The notes beneath the pieces were generated by a model. The model did no database searches. It saw only the letters and a list, made by a program, of their open reading frames with translations, and was not told the DNA's origin. From assembly GCA_025943965.1 (NCBI GenBank), contig JAPCWD010000002.1, forward strand, positions 62,001-126,000: DNA of 64,000 nt, given 5' to 3'. The position numbers and the translations under genes were made by a program. This document shows, piece after piece, positions 25,663 through 34,138 of the stretch. The number at the start of each line of letters is the position of its first letter. Within the stretch, counting starts at the first letter, position 1. The DNA is from Synergistaceae bacterium DZ-S4 (GTDB taxonomy: Bacteria > Synergistota > Synergistia > Synergistales > Synergistaceae).

Positions 25663-26709
25663 ATGAAAATACTTTTTATTGGATTTGGAAATGTGGCAAA
25701 AGAGATGGCCAGGATATTCACCGAAAAAAACCTTTACCCTGCCCTAGATATCTCACCTGAAGTCATTGGCATTTTCACAGGCCGGCACGGAGGTCTGGAG
25801 AACAGTGAAGGCATCGGCTTAAATACCGTACTTGCGGAACTAAGACAGAACAACAGGCTTGCCGCGGACGAGAGTGAACTCTCCCCGCTTACTCCTCTTG
25901 AGGCTGCCGAAAAACTTGATTATGATGTGCTGGTGGAGCTGTCCGCACTTTCGATCAGGGGAAGAGGCGAGCCGGCCGCCTCCCACATCAGGGCAGCGCT
26001 CAAAAGGGGAAAGTCTGTAGCTTCGGCAAACAAGGGCCCTGTGAGCTTCCGTTACGGGGAGTTAAGGGATCTTGCGGAGAAGAACGGAGCCCTCTACCTG
26101 TTCGAATCTGCCGTGATGGACGGGGCGCCTCTGTTCAGCTTCTGTCGCCGCTGCATGAAGGGTGCGACGGTAAGGGGTTTCTCAGGGATACTCAACGGGA
26201 CCACCAACTTCATACTTTCACACATGGAAGAGGGAGGTTCTCTGGAAGAGGGCATAAAAACAGCACAGGAAGCAGGCATAGCGGAGGCAGACCCTTCGAT
26301 GGACGTTGACGGATGGGATCCTGCCGCAAAGGCCGCGGCCCTGGCAAATGTCCTGATGGGCTCTGATATCACCCCCCTGGATGTTGAGAGGGAAGGGATC
26401 AGGTCCGTCACGCCTGAAATGGCTCAGGACGCGGTCAGTAGAGGCATGAGGCTCAAACTTATCTGCAGGGGCAGCAGAGAGGGGAATACCGTCCGCACCT
26501 CTGTAAGAGTAGAGGAGGTAAGCAGGGACGACATATTTTGCCTCATATCCCATTACGGCTCCGCTGTACGTATAGAATCGGACCTGATGCATCCAAACAC
26601 GATAGTGCAGGAGTGTCCTGACCTTCTGGATACGGCATATGGTGTGATAGAGGACCTTATAACAATAAGGGATCACATTAAAAGTCGTAACGATCGACGG
26701 CTGGAATAG
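25663..26709 (+). CDS. hom: homoserine dehydrogenase
   Basis: NAD(P)-dependent enzyme interconverting aspartate semialdehyde and homoserine. The nucleotide loop is GFGNVAKEMA at the N-terminus; further motifs are VASANKGPVSFRYGEL, SAVMDGAPLF, FSGILNGTTNFILSHME and the catalytic EADPSMDVDGWDPAAKAAAL. At 348 residues it ends after the catalytic domain, without the ACT domain that gives feedback control in many Hom proteins. It stands alone between two dehydratase genes, so it may serve threonine or homoserine turnover as much as synthesis. ATG 25663; no thrC or thrB is visible. Confidence 0.92.
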   Translation: MKILFIGFGNVAKEMARIFTEKNLYPALDISPEVIGIFTGRHGGLENSEGIGLNTVLAELRQNNRLAADESELSPLTPLEAAEKLDYDVLVELSALSIRGRGEPAASHIRAALKRGKSVASANKGPVSFRYGELRDLAEKNGALYLFESAVMDGAPLFSFCRRCMKGATVRGFSGILNGTTNFILSHMEEGGSLEEGIKTAQEAGIAEADPSMDVDGWDPAAKAAALANVLMGSDITPLDVEREGIRSVTPEMAQDAVSRGMRLKLICRGSREGNTVRTSVRVEEVSRDDIFCLISHYGSAVRIESDLMHPNTIVQECPDLLDTAYGVIEDLITIRDHIKSRNDRRLE

Positions 26710-26793
26710 CTGATCTCATATACGCAGGCCCTGCATTTCCCGGTTAGACCTTTGTGTATATTTTACTTGTCTAATGTGCTGACGTATCAGGCT

Positions 26794-26802
26794 TGATATA
26801 AT
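26794..26802 (+). promoter_or_regulatory. extended -10 promoter for the racemase operon
   Basis: TGA-TATAAT (26794-26802) is a perfect extended -10 element about 38 nt before the ATG at 26840; the -35 is weak. Confidence 0.6.
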
Positions 26803-26839
26803 ATGAATATTTGGATCATACCGAGAAGGAGTGATTGAA

Positions 26840-27916
26840 ATGTCATACCCGTTACTCAGAGTTCATCTTGATGTCATGGAGTGCAACATAAACAGGATCG
26901 TATCAAAGTGCGCCGAACACGGGATATCCGTCTGGGCTGTCACCAAAGGCCTCTCATGCCCCCTGGAGCTCGCCAGGCGGCTTTCGGGAACAAAGATAAC
27001 CGCATTGGCAGACAGCAGAATAATGAATATAAGCAGAATGAAGAAGGATGGCATCAAAGCTCCTTTTGCCCTGATAAGGATACCCATGCGGTCAGAGATC
27101 GAAGATGTTATAGCGCTCGCCGACTATTCCCTTGTCTCAGATATGGGAACTCTTGAACTGATGTCTAAGGAATGCGAATCAAAAAGGAAGGAACATTCCG
27201 TCCTCATTATGGCAGACATGGGAGATCTAAGGGAGGGGTTTTGGCCGGATGAAGCCGAAGCTATAGCGGCGGGTCTGAAAAAGTTGAGCCCAGCGCTCAA
27301 AATTGCCGGAATAGGAGTGAATTACGGCTGTGCCAGCGGAGTCCTTCCGTCGAAGGAAAGCATGGCGAGATTCCTCTCCTTTGGCGAAAAGATCGAATCC
27401 GAGCTTGGAAGGAAGCTCGAAATATTTTCCGGAGGTGCGACTACACGATCACTTATAGCGATCGACGGAGGACTGTTCCCGAAGAGGATAAACAACCTGA
27501 GAATAGGTGAAGGATACCTTCTTGGATCGGACAAATCCTCGGGGGTGATAGTTCCATGGCTTAGGCAGGATACCATGGAACTCGAAGCGGAACTGGTCGA
27601 AGTCCGCCGGAAACCCACAAAGCCCATAGGCGAAATAGGCAGGGATGCATTTGGAAACGTACCCCATTTTGAGGACAGGGGGAACAGGTTCCGCGGGATA
27701 CTTGCAATAGGGAGGCAGGACGTAAACATCGGAGGACTCACTCCGCTTGATGACGGTGTCGAGATAATCACTGCTTCGAGCGACCACCTCCTTGTAGACA
27801 TCGAGGACTGCCAGAAGAGGCACAAAGTCGGGGATATACTCCGGTTCAGCCTCGACTATCCTGCTATGCTCTCTTCGTCGACATCTCCTTATGTGACAAA
27901 AATATATGAAGGGTAG
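26840..27916 (+). CDS. ornithine-racemase-like fold-type III PLP enzyme
   Basis: Alanine-racemase N-domain family, close in pattern to ornithine racemase (Orr) of Clostridium. The PLP lysine is Lys36 in WAVTKGLSC. Other shared segments are TALADSRIMNI, FALIRIPMRSEIEDV, LIMADMGDLREGFW, IGVNYGCASGVLPS and EIFSGGATTRSL, followed by NLRIGEGYLLG. ATG 26840 is preferred: AAGGAG is 9 nt upstream, while a GTG at 26831 is too close to it. First gene of a run with a dehydratase (8 nt on), an ornithine-cyclodeaminase-family gene and an exporter. Racemisation of ornithine or a related basic or hydroxy amino acid is inferred. Confidence 0.85.
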   Translation: MSYPLLRVHLDVMECNINRIVSKCAEHGISVWAVTKGLSCPLELARRLSGTKITALADSRIMNISRMKKDGIKAPFALIRIPMRSEIEDVIALADYSLVSDMGTLELMSKECESKRKEHSVLIMADMGDLREGFWPDEAEAIAAGLKKLSPALKIAGIGVNYGCASGVLPSKESMARFLSFGEKIESELGRKLEIFSGGATTRSLIAIDGGLFPKRINNLRIGEGYLLGSDKSSGVIVPWLRQDTMELEAELVEVRRKPTKPIGEIGRDAFGNVPHFEDRGNRFRGILAIGRQDVNIGGLTPLDDGVEIITASSDHLLVDIEDCQKRHKVGDILRFSLDYPAMLSSSTSPYVTKIYEG

Positions 27917-27924
27917 TGCTCTGT

Positions 27925-28899
27925 ATGGCATATGAAGTTACGATAACAGATATCCTCCTTGCCGCAAGGTTCCTAAAAAACAGGACCAGACAAACGCCGC
28001 TTGAATACTCTCCGGCACTGAGCAAAGTTGCCGGCGGAAAGGTCTGGCTCAAGCTGGAGAACCAGCAGATCGCAGGATCTTTCAAACCGAGGGGCGCTTT
28101 CAACAGGATGTTTGCCATGACCCAGGAAGAGAGAGATAAGGGGGTCATAACCTGTTCAAGCGGGAACCATGCGCAGGGGATAGCAATGGCTGCGAGGGAC
28201 CTTAAGGTAAAAGCAGTCATATGCGTTCCAGGCCAGTGCCCCCAGGTAAAGCGGGAATCCATACTTGAGAAGGGCGGCGAATATGTAGAACTCCGCATTA
28301 TTGGCACATACTATGACGAGGCGGAGATAGAGAGCATGAAGATGGCCGAAAGAGAAAACCTGGTCTTTATCTCAGCGTTTGACGATCCCTATGTATCTGC
28401 AGGACAGGGGACGGTCGGACTGGAAATGATCCGGGATGAACCGGAGCTAGACGTCATACTCTGTCAGATAAGCGGAGCCGGACTGATACGCGGAGTCGCA
28501 ACGGCTGCCAAGGCGCTGAGGCCCGGGATCAAAGTCTGGGGTGTTCATGCCAAGGCGAACCCCGCATGGCCTGAAGCTGTCAAAAGGGGCAGGGTAGAGC
28601 TTACGGACGAAGAGGTCAGCCTCGCTGACGCACTGGGCGGCGGAGCATGTCAGAACCATCTGGCTTTTGTCCTCAGTGAACTGGAGGGGCTCATAGCTGT
28701 CTCAGAAGAGGATATAGCCAGGGGGATCCGCTTTATGTTCGAAAAGCACCATCAGCTCGTCGAGGGGGCGGGCGCCATTGCGGTCGCGGCTGCACTTGCC
28801 GGAAGCGTCGACCTTAAGGACAAAAGGGTCGGAATAGTTGTCTCCGGAGGCAATATCGGAGAGGAAAAATTTCTGTCCGCTATGAATTGCGGAAGATAG
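27925..28899 (+). CDS. threonine-dehydratase-like PLP enzyme (second paralogue)
   Basis: Fold-type II PLP enzyme of 324 residues. PLP lysine in AGSFKPRGAFN (Lys54), SSGNHAQGIAMAARDL, QGTVGLEMI and the C-terminal EGAGAIAVAAALAGSVD. The cofactor loop reads CQISGAGLIRGVATAA, whereas the paralogue at 24508 and most TdcB-type enzymes have a poly-glycine loop (AGGGGL). That change in the phosphate-binding loop suggests a different substrate or a role other than threonine breakdown; serine racemase, hydroxyaspartate dehydratase and diaminopropionate-type lyases share this fold. ATG 27925 chosen; a GTG at 27916 would add three residues. Confidence 0.87.
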   Translation: MAYEVTITDILLAARFLKNRTRQTPLEYSPALSKVAGGKVWLKLENQQIAGSFKPRGAFNRMFAMTQEERDKGVITCSSGNHAQGIAMAARDLKVKAVICVPGQCPQVKRESILEKGGEYVELRIIGTYYDEAEIESMKMAERENLVFISAFDDPYVSAGQGTVGLEMIRDEPELDVILCQISGAGLIRGVATAAKALRPGIKVWGVHAKANPAWPEAVKRGRVELTDEEVSLADALGGGACQNHLAFVLSELEGLIAVSEEDIARGIRFMFEKHHQLVEGAGAIAVAAALAGSVDLKDKRVGIVVSGGNIGEEKFLSAMNCGR

Positions 28900-28908
28900 G
28901 AGACACCT

Positions 28909-29910
28909 ATGTACAGGCTCAGGATATTGGATGCGGCGCAATTTATATCCCTGGTCACAATGGATGACGTGATACCCGGAGTAAAAGAGGCCTACAGCCT
29001 CTTCTCGTCAGGGAAGGCAGGACTTTTCCCGATAATCACACATGAATTTGATCCGGGCAGGACGGATATGGACATCAAATCGGCATACATGGAGGGATCC
29101 GGGATATATGGGCTAAAGATACTGGGATGGAACAGGGACAATCCGTCCCAGCTCGGAGTGCCGGCACTTGCAGGGCTGATAGTTGTCATGGATATCGAAC
29201 GTCAGCAGCCTGTCGGGATACTTGAGGGCACCCCGGTGACATTTTTGAGGACTGGGGCGGCAGGGGCGATCGGGGTGGAAACTCTTGCCAGGCCTGAGTC
29301 GGAAGATGCTGTTGTGGTTGGTTCAGGAGCTCAGGGAAGGGCTCAGTTGATGGGGCTTTCAAAGGTAATGCCGAAACTGAAAAAGGTCGGCCTTTTTGAC
29401 GTCCTCGACTCCTCTGCTGAAAAGATGGCAGAAGAGGTCAGATCGCAATACCCGGGGATCAAAATAACTGCATTCCCCTTTGCATCACTGGAGGATCATG
29501 TGAGAAATGCAGACATTATTGTAACATGCACGCCGTCTAAAAAAAGTTTCATCAAAAAGGACTGGCTAAGAAAGGGTTCTCACATTAACACCATCGGAGC
29601 GGACATGCCGGGGAAACAGGAAATCGATCCGTGGATAACGGCAAATGTCAGGGTCTTTGGTGACTCAAGGCACCAGGCCGCCCAAAAGGGGGAGTGCCAG
29701 CACGCTGTTTCGGCCGGGCTGATCAAACCGGATGACATAACAGAGATAGGAGAAGTCCTCAACGGGACTAAGCCCGGAAGGATGTCCCCGGATGAGATAA
29801 CGATGTTTGACGCAACAGGAATGGCGCTTCAGGATCTTATCGCTGCAAAGGCCGCGCTTGAAAGGGCGGAGGCTCAAAATATCGGCACGGTCGTGGAGAT
29901 GGAACAGTAA
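28909..29910 (+). CDS. ornithine cyclodeaminase / mu-crystallin family protein
   Basis: NAD(P)-linked enzyme family that includes ornithine cyclodeaminase, alanine dehydrogenase of archaea, ketimine reductases and iminosuccinate reductase. Seen here: MDIKSAYMEGSGIYGLKI (substrate side), GTPVTFLRTGAAGAIGVE, the Rossmann loop VVGSGAQGRAQLMGL, CTPSKKSFI, HINTIGADMPGKQEID and TMFDATGMALQDL. 333 residues, normal. It follows the dehydratase by 9 nt, so racemase, dehydratase and this enzyme form one operon. The product could be proline from ornithine or a reduced imine from the dehydratase; sequence does not decide. Confidence 0.88.
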   Translation: MYRLRILDAAQFISLVTMDDVIPGVKEAYSLFSSGKAGLFPIITHEFDPGRTDMDIKSAYMEGSGIYGLKILGWNRDNPSQLGVPALAGLIVVMDIERQQPVGILEGTPVTFLRTGAAGAIGVETLARPESEDAVVVGSGAQGRAQLMGLSKVMPKLKKVGLFDVLDSSAEKMAEEVRSQYPGIKITAFPFASLEDHVRNADIIVTCTPSKKSFIKKDWLRKGSHINTIGADMPGKQEIDPWITANVRVFGDSRHQAAQKGECQHAVSAGLIKPDDITEIGEVLNGTKPGRMSPDEITMFDATGMALQDLIAAKAALERAEAQNIGTVVEMEQ

Positions 29911-29986
29911 CTGCCGGCGAAGCAATACAACAAAAACGCTTTGAGAAGAGGCAAAACAAAAAAAGACAGCGAGGTAGATCCACAAA

Positions 29987-30892
29987 ATGAATAAATACTG
30001 GCACGGAGTTGCCATGACGCTTATCGCTGCAGTATGCTGGGGCATAATGAGCCCGATCGCAAAGGTCCTTGCAGGTGCAGGAATAAGTCTTATGTCTGTT
30101 ATGGCGTTTCGTGCCCTTTTTGTTGTAATTATAATGGGGCCATATCTCTGTTACACTAAAGGCCGGGAAGTATTCAGACCTGACAGTAACATGCTCTCTT
30201 TCTACTTCCTCTCAGGATTGCTTTCCGTGGTCTTTTCCGGAGGGGGATTCCTGATGTCCTTAAAATACCTCTCCGTGGCTGAAGCACTTATCATTCACTA
30301 CACATTTCCTCTGGTGACACTCCTTGGCTCGTTATGGATAACACGTGAGAGGCCGACCACTCTCCAGGTGATCTCAGGCTTTCTAATAATCGCCGGTGTA
30401 TATTTGGGTATGGTAGGAGGAGAAAAGACCTTTTCGGGAATATCCGTCCCAGGTTTGATGTGGGCCCTTCTTGCAATAGTGGGCATCTCAGGACAGGCAC
30501 TTGTCGCACGAAGAGTATGCAAAGGACAAAAGACAGACCAGATGACACTGCTCTTTTTCGCACATCTACTTGGCGGCATCGTTCTTGCCGTCGGCAAAAG
30601 CGCTCTTGTCGGATGGGACGACATTAACAATTTTACGCCGCCTCTTTTCGCACTTATGGCATTCCAGGCCTTTTGCGGCAGCCTTCTTGCATACGGGCTC
30701 TTCTATACTGCGCTGAAGTATGTGCCGGCTGCGACTGTCAGCCTTCTGTGCACGCTTGAGATAGTCGTTGCAGTAGGCCTGACGTCCCTGCTGTTGGGGC
30801 AGTCGCCTTCTACGCAGGAAGTGATGGGCTGCGGAATTATAATTATTGCAATTGTCTGCGCTACTGTCAGAACTTGTAAAAATATATGTTGA
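29987..30892 (+). CDS. EamA (DMT) family transporter
   Basis: Inner-membrane permease with ten predicted spans made of two EamA repeats; the first repeat has AVCWGIMSPIAKVLAGAG and FRALFVVIIMG, the second GISGQALVARRV and the closing LEIVVAVGLTSLLLGQSPS. Family members mostly export amino acids or metabolites. It lies 76 nt after the ornithine-cyclodeaminase-family gene and is probably the last member of that operon, so it may move the substrate or product of those enzymes. Confidence 0.88.
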   Translation: MNKYWHGVAMTLIAAVCWGIMSPIAKVLAGAGISLMSVMAFRALFVVIIMGPYLCYTKGREVFRPDSNMLSFYFLSGLLSVVFSGGGFLMSLKYLSVAEALIIHYTFPLVTLLGSLWITRERPTTLQVISGFLIIAGVYLGMVGGEKTFSGISVPGLMWALLAIVGISGQALVARRVCKGQKTDQMTLLFFAHLLGGIVLAVGKSALVGWDDINNFTPPLFALMAFQAFCGSLLAYGLFYTALKYVPAATVSLLCTLEIVVAVGLTSLLLGQSPSTQEVMGCGIIIIAIVCATVRTCKNIC

Positions 30893-31007
30893 TCGATTTT
30901 AACTAATATTTATCCCCCTTCTTCGACAATTAGGTGTAAAATCAAGTCGAATTTTTAAAAACGCATTATTTTATTCTTTGCGATATCAAATTGAGGGGGA
31001 GATCTTA

Positions 31008-32420
31008 TTGTCATTGGAAACAAAACAAAGAGACGCTTTCAGTTCAACTCTGGCTGCATTGATGGTATCCCTTGGTTCTGCCGTCGGCCTGGGAAATATC
31101 TGGAAATTCCCGTACATGACAGGCACGGGCGGAGGCGGGGCTTTTCTTGTCCTTTACCTCTTTTTTGTCTTTATGGTCGCAGTCCCGATTATGATAAGCG
31201 AGTTTGTCATAGGCCGCAGATCAAGGATGAATCCTGTCGGTGCCTTCAGAAAACTGGATAATGATCCAAGGTCGCCCTGGTCGGGTATCGGCTTTATGGG
31301 AGCCCTTGCCGCATATCTGATAATGTTCTTCTACAGCTGTGTGGCGGGATGGGTATACTATTACACATTTAAGGCGGCAACAGGAGCCTTCGCAGGCATT
31401 ACGGCCGAGAAGGCCGGGGCTATGTTCGGCAGCGCCATCGGTGCAGGCACGGCGGGCGGCAGCTTCTTCTCGGCAGCGGTACTCTCACCGATATTCTGGC
31501 AGGTCCTTGTCCTTTGTGTCATAGGCGCAATTATTTCCCTTGGTGTCTCGAGCGGCATAGAGAAGGCTATCAGGATAATGATGCCTGTACTTTTCATACT
31601 TCTCATAATTTGTGCGATCAGGGCCCTGACCCTGCCCGGAGCTTCAGAAGGTCTCCGTTTTCTTTTCCATGTGGATTTCTCTCAGATCACTCCTTCGGTC
31701 ACGCTTGCGGCAATGGGGCTTGCCTTCTTTAAACTCTCTCTGGGAATGGGGACGATGATAACATACGGATCCTATTTTACTGCCGATTCGGATCTCTCAA
31801 CAGCTCCTCTCAAGATAGCCATCGCTGATATCTGTGTTTCGATGCTTGCGGGACTTGCCATATTCCCAACGGTATTCTCCTTCGGAGTCGAACCTGGGGC
31901 AGGGCCGGGTCTGCTCTTTATCACCATCCCACTGGTTTTCTCGCAGATGCCCTTGGGACAGGTGCTGCTTTTCGCATTTTTCCTGCTTACATCATTCGCA
32001 GCCAATGGTGCGATGCTCTCACTGGTAGAAGTTCCTACGGTCTGGATGTCGGAAGAATTCAACATGCCCCGTAAAAAGGCCGCGATCCTCAACTGCGCCA
32101 TAATTGCCGTGGTAGGGGTCCTTGCGGCGGGATCTGCAGACAGCTCGAGCTTCTTCGGGGGCATCAAGGTCATGGGAAGGGGATTCTTCGACCTCTTCGA
32201 CTTCATATCATCCAACATTTGTCTGCCGTTGGGAGGGCTCTTCATTGCTCTCTATGCGGGATACAAAATGAAGGAAAAGGATCTCAGGGATGAACTGACC
32301 AACCACGGGAAGCTGAACAACGAGGGCAAGGTGATACTGATCAGATTCCTTCTTCGGTACGTGACTCCCCTTCTGGTGCTGATAATATTCCTAAACTCTG
32401 TAGGAGTGCTGAAATTCTGA
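31008..32420 (+). CDS. neurotransmitter:sodium symporter (NSS) family amino-acid transporter
   Basis: LeuT-type Na+-coupled importer of amino acids, with about 11-12 spans in 470 residues. The first helix carries the sodium and substrate site GSAVGLGNIWKFPY, followed by GGGGAFLVLYL, SEFVIGRR and, in later helices, GLAFFKLSLGMGTMITYGSY. Start chosen at TTG 31008, with GGGGGAG 6 nt upstream; a frame open back to 30978 has no site. A strong terminator follows, so it is transcribed alone. It brings in the amino acids that this cell ferments. Confidence 0.93.
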   Translation: MSLETKQRDAFSSTLAALMVSLGSAVGLGNIWKFPYMTGTGGGGAFLVLYLFFVFMVAVPIMISEFVIGRRSRMNPVGAFRKLDNDPRSPWSGIGFMGALAAYLIMFFYSCVAGWVYYYTFKAATGAFAGITAEKAGAMFGSAIGAGTAGGSFFSAAVLSPIFWQVLVLCVIGAIISLGVSSGIEKAIRIMMPVLFILLIICAIRALTLPGASEGLRFLFHVDFSQITPSVTLAAMGLAFFKLSLGMGTMITYGSYFTADSDLSTAPLKIAIADICVSMLAGLAIFPTVFSFGVEPGAGPGLLFITIPLVFSQMPLGQVLLFAFFLLTSFAANGAMLSLVEVPTVWMSEEFNMPRKKAAILNCAIIAVVGVLAAGSADSSSFFGGIKVMGRGFFDLFDFISSNICLPLGGLFIALYAGYKMKEKDLRDELTNHGKLNNEGKVILIRFLLRYVTPLLVLIIFLNSVGVLKF

Positions 32421-32455
32421 CATTAGCCCGATAATATATTTATCGCTTGATATGG

Positions 32456-32495
32456 AGACAGGCGCATGCCCAGGGGCATGCGCCTGTCTGTTTTC
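32456..32495 (+). terminator. strong terminator after the NSS gene
   Basis: Perfect 15-bp stem, AGACAGGCGCATGCC (32456-32470) with its complement at 32475-32489, loop CAGG, then TGTTTTC. Confidence 0.9.
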
Positions 32496-32594
32496 TGCAG
32501 AAGCAACGGATACGGTCCTGCAGGTCTGATTTTCAGTCCACTTGATCCAGGACATCAAATATCAGTTCAGATAAGAAATTTGTTTACAATTTAT

Positions 32595-33986
32595 TTATTT
32601 CTCCTCAAGCATCGCCCTTGCCGCCCAGAGGCCCGATGCCGATGCCTGTATTACCCCTCTTGTGACTCCGGCTCCGTCGCCGGCTGCGTAAAGCCCCTTT
32701 ATCGAAGTTCTGAGTCCGCTGTCGAGAGCTACTTTAAGGCTGTAAAACTTGACCTCTACACCGTAGAGTAAAGTGTGTCCGCTGTTTACTCCCGGAATTA
32801 TGTTGTCCAGGGCGGCAAGCATTTCCATTATGCCTACCAGGTGCCTGTAGGGAAGGACGCAGGCAAGGTCGCCGGGCTCCGCGCTCGTAAGGGTCGGCCT
32901 TACAAGTCCCCTGGCTATCCTATCCGGTGTCGAGCGTCTGCCTTTACGGAGGTCGCCAAGCCTCTGGACGATTATCCCCCCGCCAAGCATATTTGCCAGA
33001 CGTGCGATGTGGCTTCCGTAACCTATAGGATCCCTGAAAGGTTTTGTGAATTTCGTCGAGACCAGTACAGCAAAGTTAGTGTTCTCGGTCTTGCATTCAT
33101 TCCCCTGGTTCGAGTGGCCGTTGACTGTGAGGATCTCATGGTGGCTCTGGTATTCCGAAGTGACTTCGCCATGGGGGCACATGCAGAATGTGCGCACTTT
33201 GTCGTCAAAGGTAGGAGTGTCGAGGAGTGCCTTGACCTCGTAGAACTGGTCCGTTATGTCCTCGGCCCAGGCAGAGGGGATCTCGACTCTGACGCCGATG
33301 TCTACAGGCAGCGACTCGATCTCCAGACCAAGTTCCTTAACGGTCTTTTCCATCCATGCAGCTCCCTCGCGTCCGGGTGCAAGAAGGACCCTGTCGGCGT
33401 ATACCTCTTCTCCGCCGGCAAGCAGGACGCCTGAAACGGATCCGTCGGGATCCAGGATGACTTTTTCGACCATTGTATTGGTTCTTACCTCGCAGCTGCC
33501 CTTTATGGTCTCATATATCGCTCCCAGTATTTGCTTGGACTTGTCTGTTCCCATGTGGCGTATCGTTGCGGGGATAATGTCCAGGCCTGACTGAAGCGCT
33601 TTGGTGATCACCCTCTTCGCAAGGTCGCCGCTCGGTTTGAATAGGGTGCTGCTCGCACCGTGGTCAAGGTAGACCCTGTCCGCTTCATCGATAAGTGAAA
33701 GCAGTTTCTGGCGTCCGCAATACTCCTCCAGGTTGCCGCCGAATTCCGGTGTCAGCGTGAGCTTGCCGTCACTGAAGGCCCCTGCGCCGCCCCATCCGCA
33801 TACAACATTGCATGGATTGCAGTGAACGCATTCCGGTGCGCCCTTTTTCATAGGGCAGATACGGGCATCTATAGATCTTCCCTTATCTATCAGAAGGACC
33901 TTCTGTTCGTTTTTTATAAGTTCCAGTGTCGCGAACAAACCGGCAGGGCCTGCTCCGACAACTATCACATCATATTTGTTTACCAT
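32595..33986 (-). CDS. FAD-dependent dehydrogenase, COG2509 type
   Basis: Flavoprotein of unknown substrate. The N-terminal FAD motif is VVGAGPAGLFATLELIKN. The family signature follows: CPMKKGAPECVHCNPCNVV and CGWGGAGAFSDGKL, where closely spaced cysteines precede the FAD isoalloxazine region. Later come GREGAAWMEK, CMCPHGEVTSE, a GHSNQGNE segment and the C-terminal GLYAAGDGAGVTRGVIQASA that closes the FAD site. 463 residues is normal. ATG at 33986. Alone on this strand between the NSS gene and pepA. Members occur widely in anaerobes with no settled role. Confidence 0.88.
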   Translation of the reverse strand: MVNKYDVIVVGAGPAGLFATLELIKNEQKVLLIDKGRSIDARICPMKKGAPECVHCNPCNVVCGWGGAGAFSDGKLTLTPEFGGNLEEYCGRQKLLSLIDEADRVYLDHGASSTLFKPSGDLAKRVITKALQSGLDIIPATIRHMGTDKSKQILGAIYETIKGSCEVRTNTMVEKVILDPDGSVSGVLLAGGEEVYADRVLLAPGREGAAWMEKTVKELGLEIESLPVDIGVRVEIPSAWAEDITDQFYEVKALLDTPTFDDKVRTFCMCPHGEVTSEYQSHHEILTVNGHSNQGNECKTENTNFAVLVSTKFTKPFRDPIGYGSHIARLANMLGGGIIVQRLGDLRKGRRSTPDRIARGLVRPTLTSAEPGDLACVLPYRHLVGIMEMLAALDNIIPGVNSGHTLLYGVEVKFYSLKVALDSGLRTSIKGLYAAGDGAGVTRGVIQASASGLWAARAMLEEK

Positions 33987-34068
33987 TATTCATTCCCCCG
34001 TGTAAAGCAGAAGATCGACCCTGATTAGTATAGCAGAAAAGGCAAGTTAAGCAGAAAGTACATCAACA

Positions 34069-34097
34069 TTAAGATTAAATAGTGATATTATTATGAT
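34069..34097 (+). promoter_or_regulatory. possible promoter for pepA
   Basis: TTAAGA (34069-34074), 17-nt spacer, TATGAT (34092-34097), about 42 nt before the GTG start. Confidence 0.42.
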
Positions 34098-34138
34098 GTT
34101 CAGAATACAAACAAGTTACTTTTTTTGGAGGGAATATA

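Noticed and set aside
26840..29910. Calling this operon a beta-hydroxyaspartate cycle
   Set aside because: The dehydratase and reductase families fit, but the racemase is Orr-like rather than a D-threonine-aldolase type, and no matching aminotransferase is adjacent.
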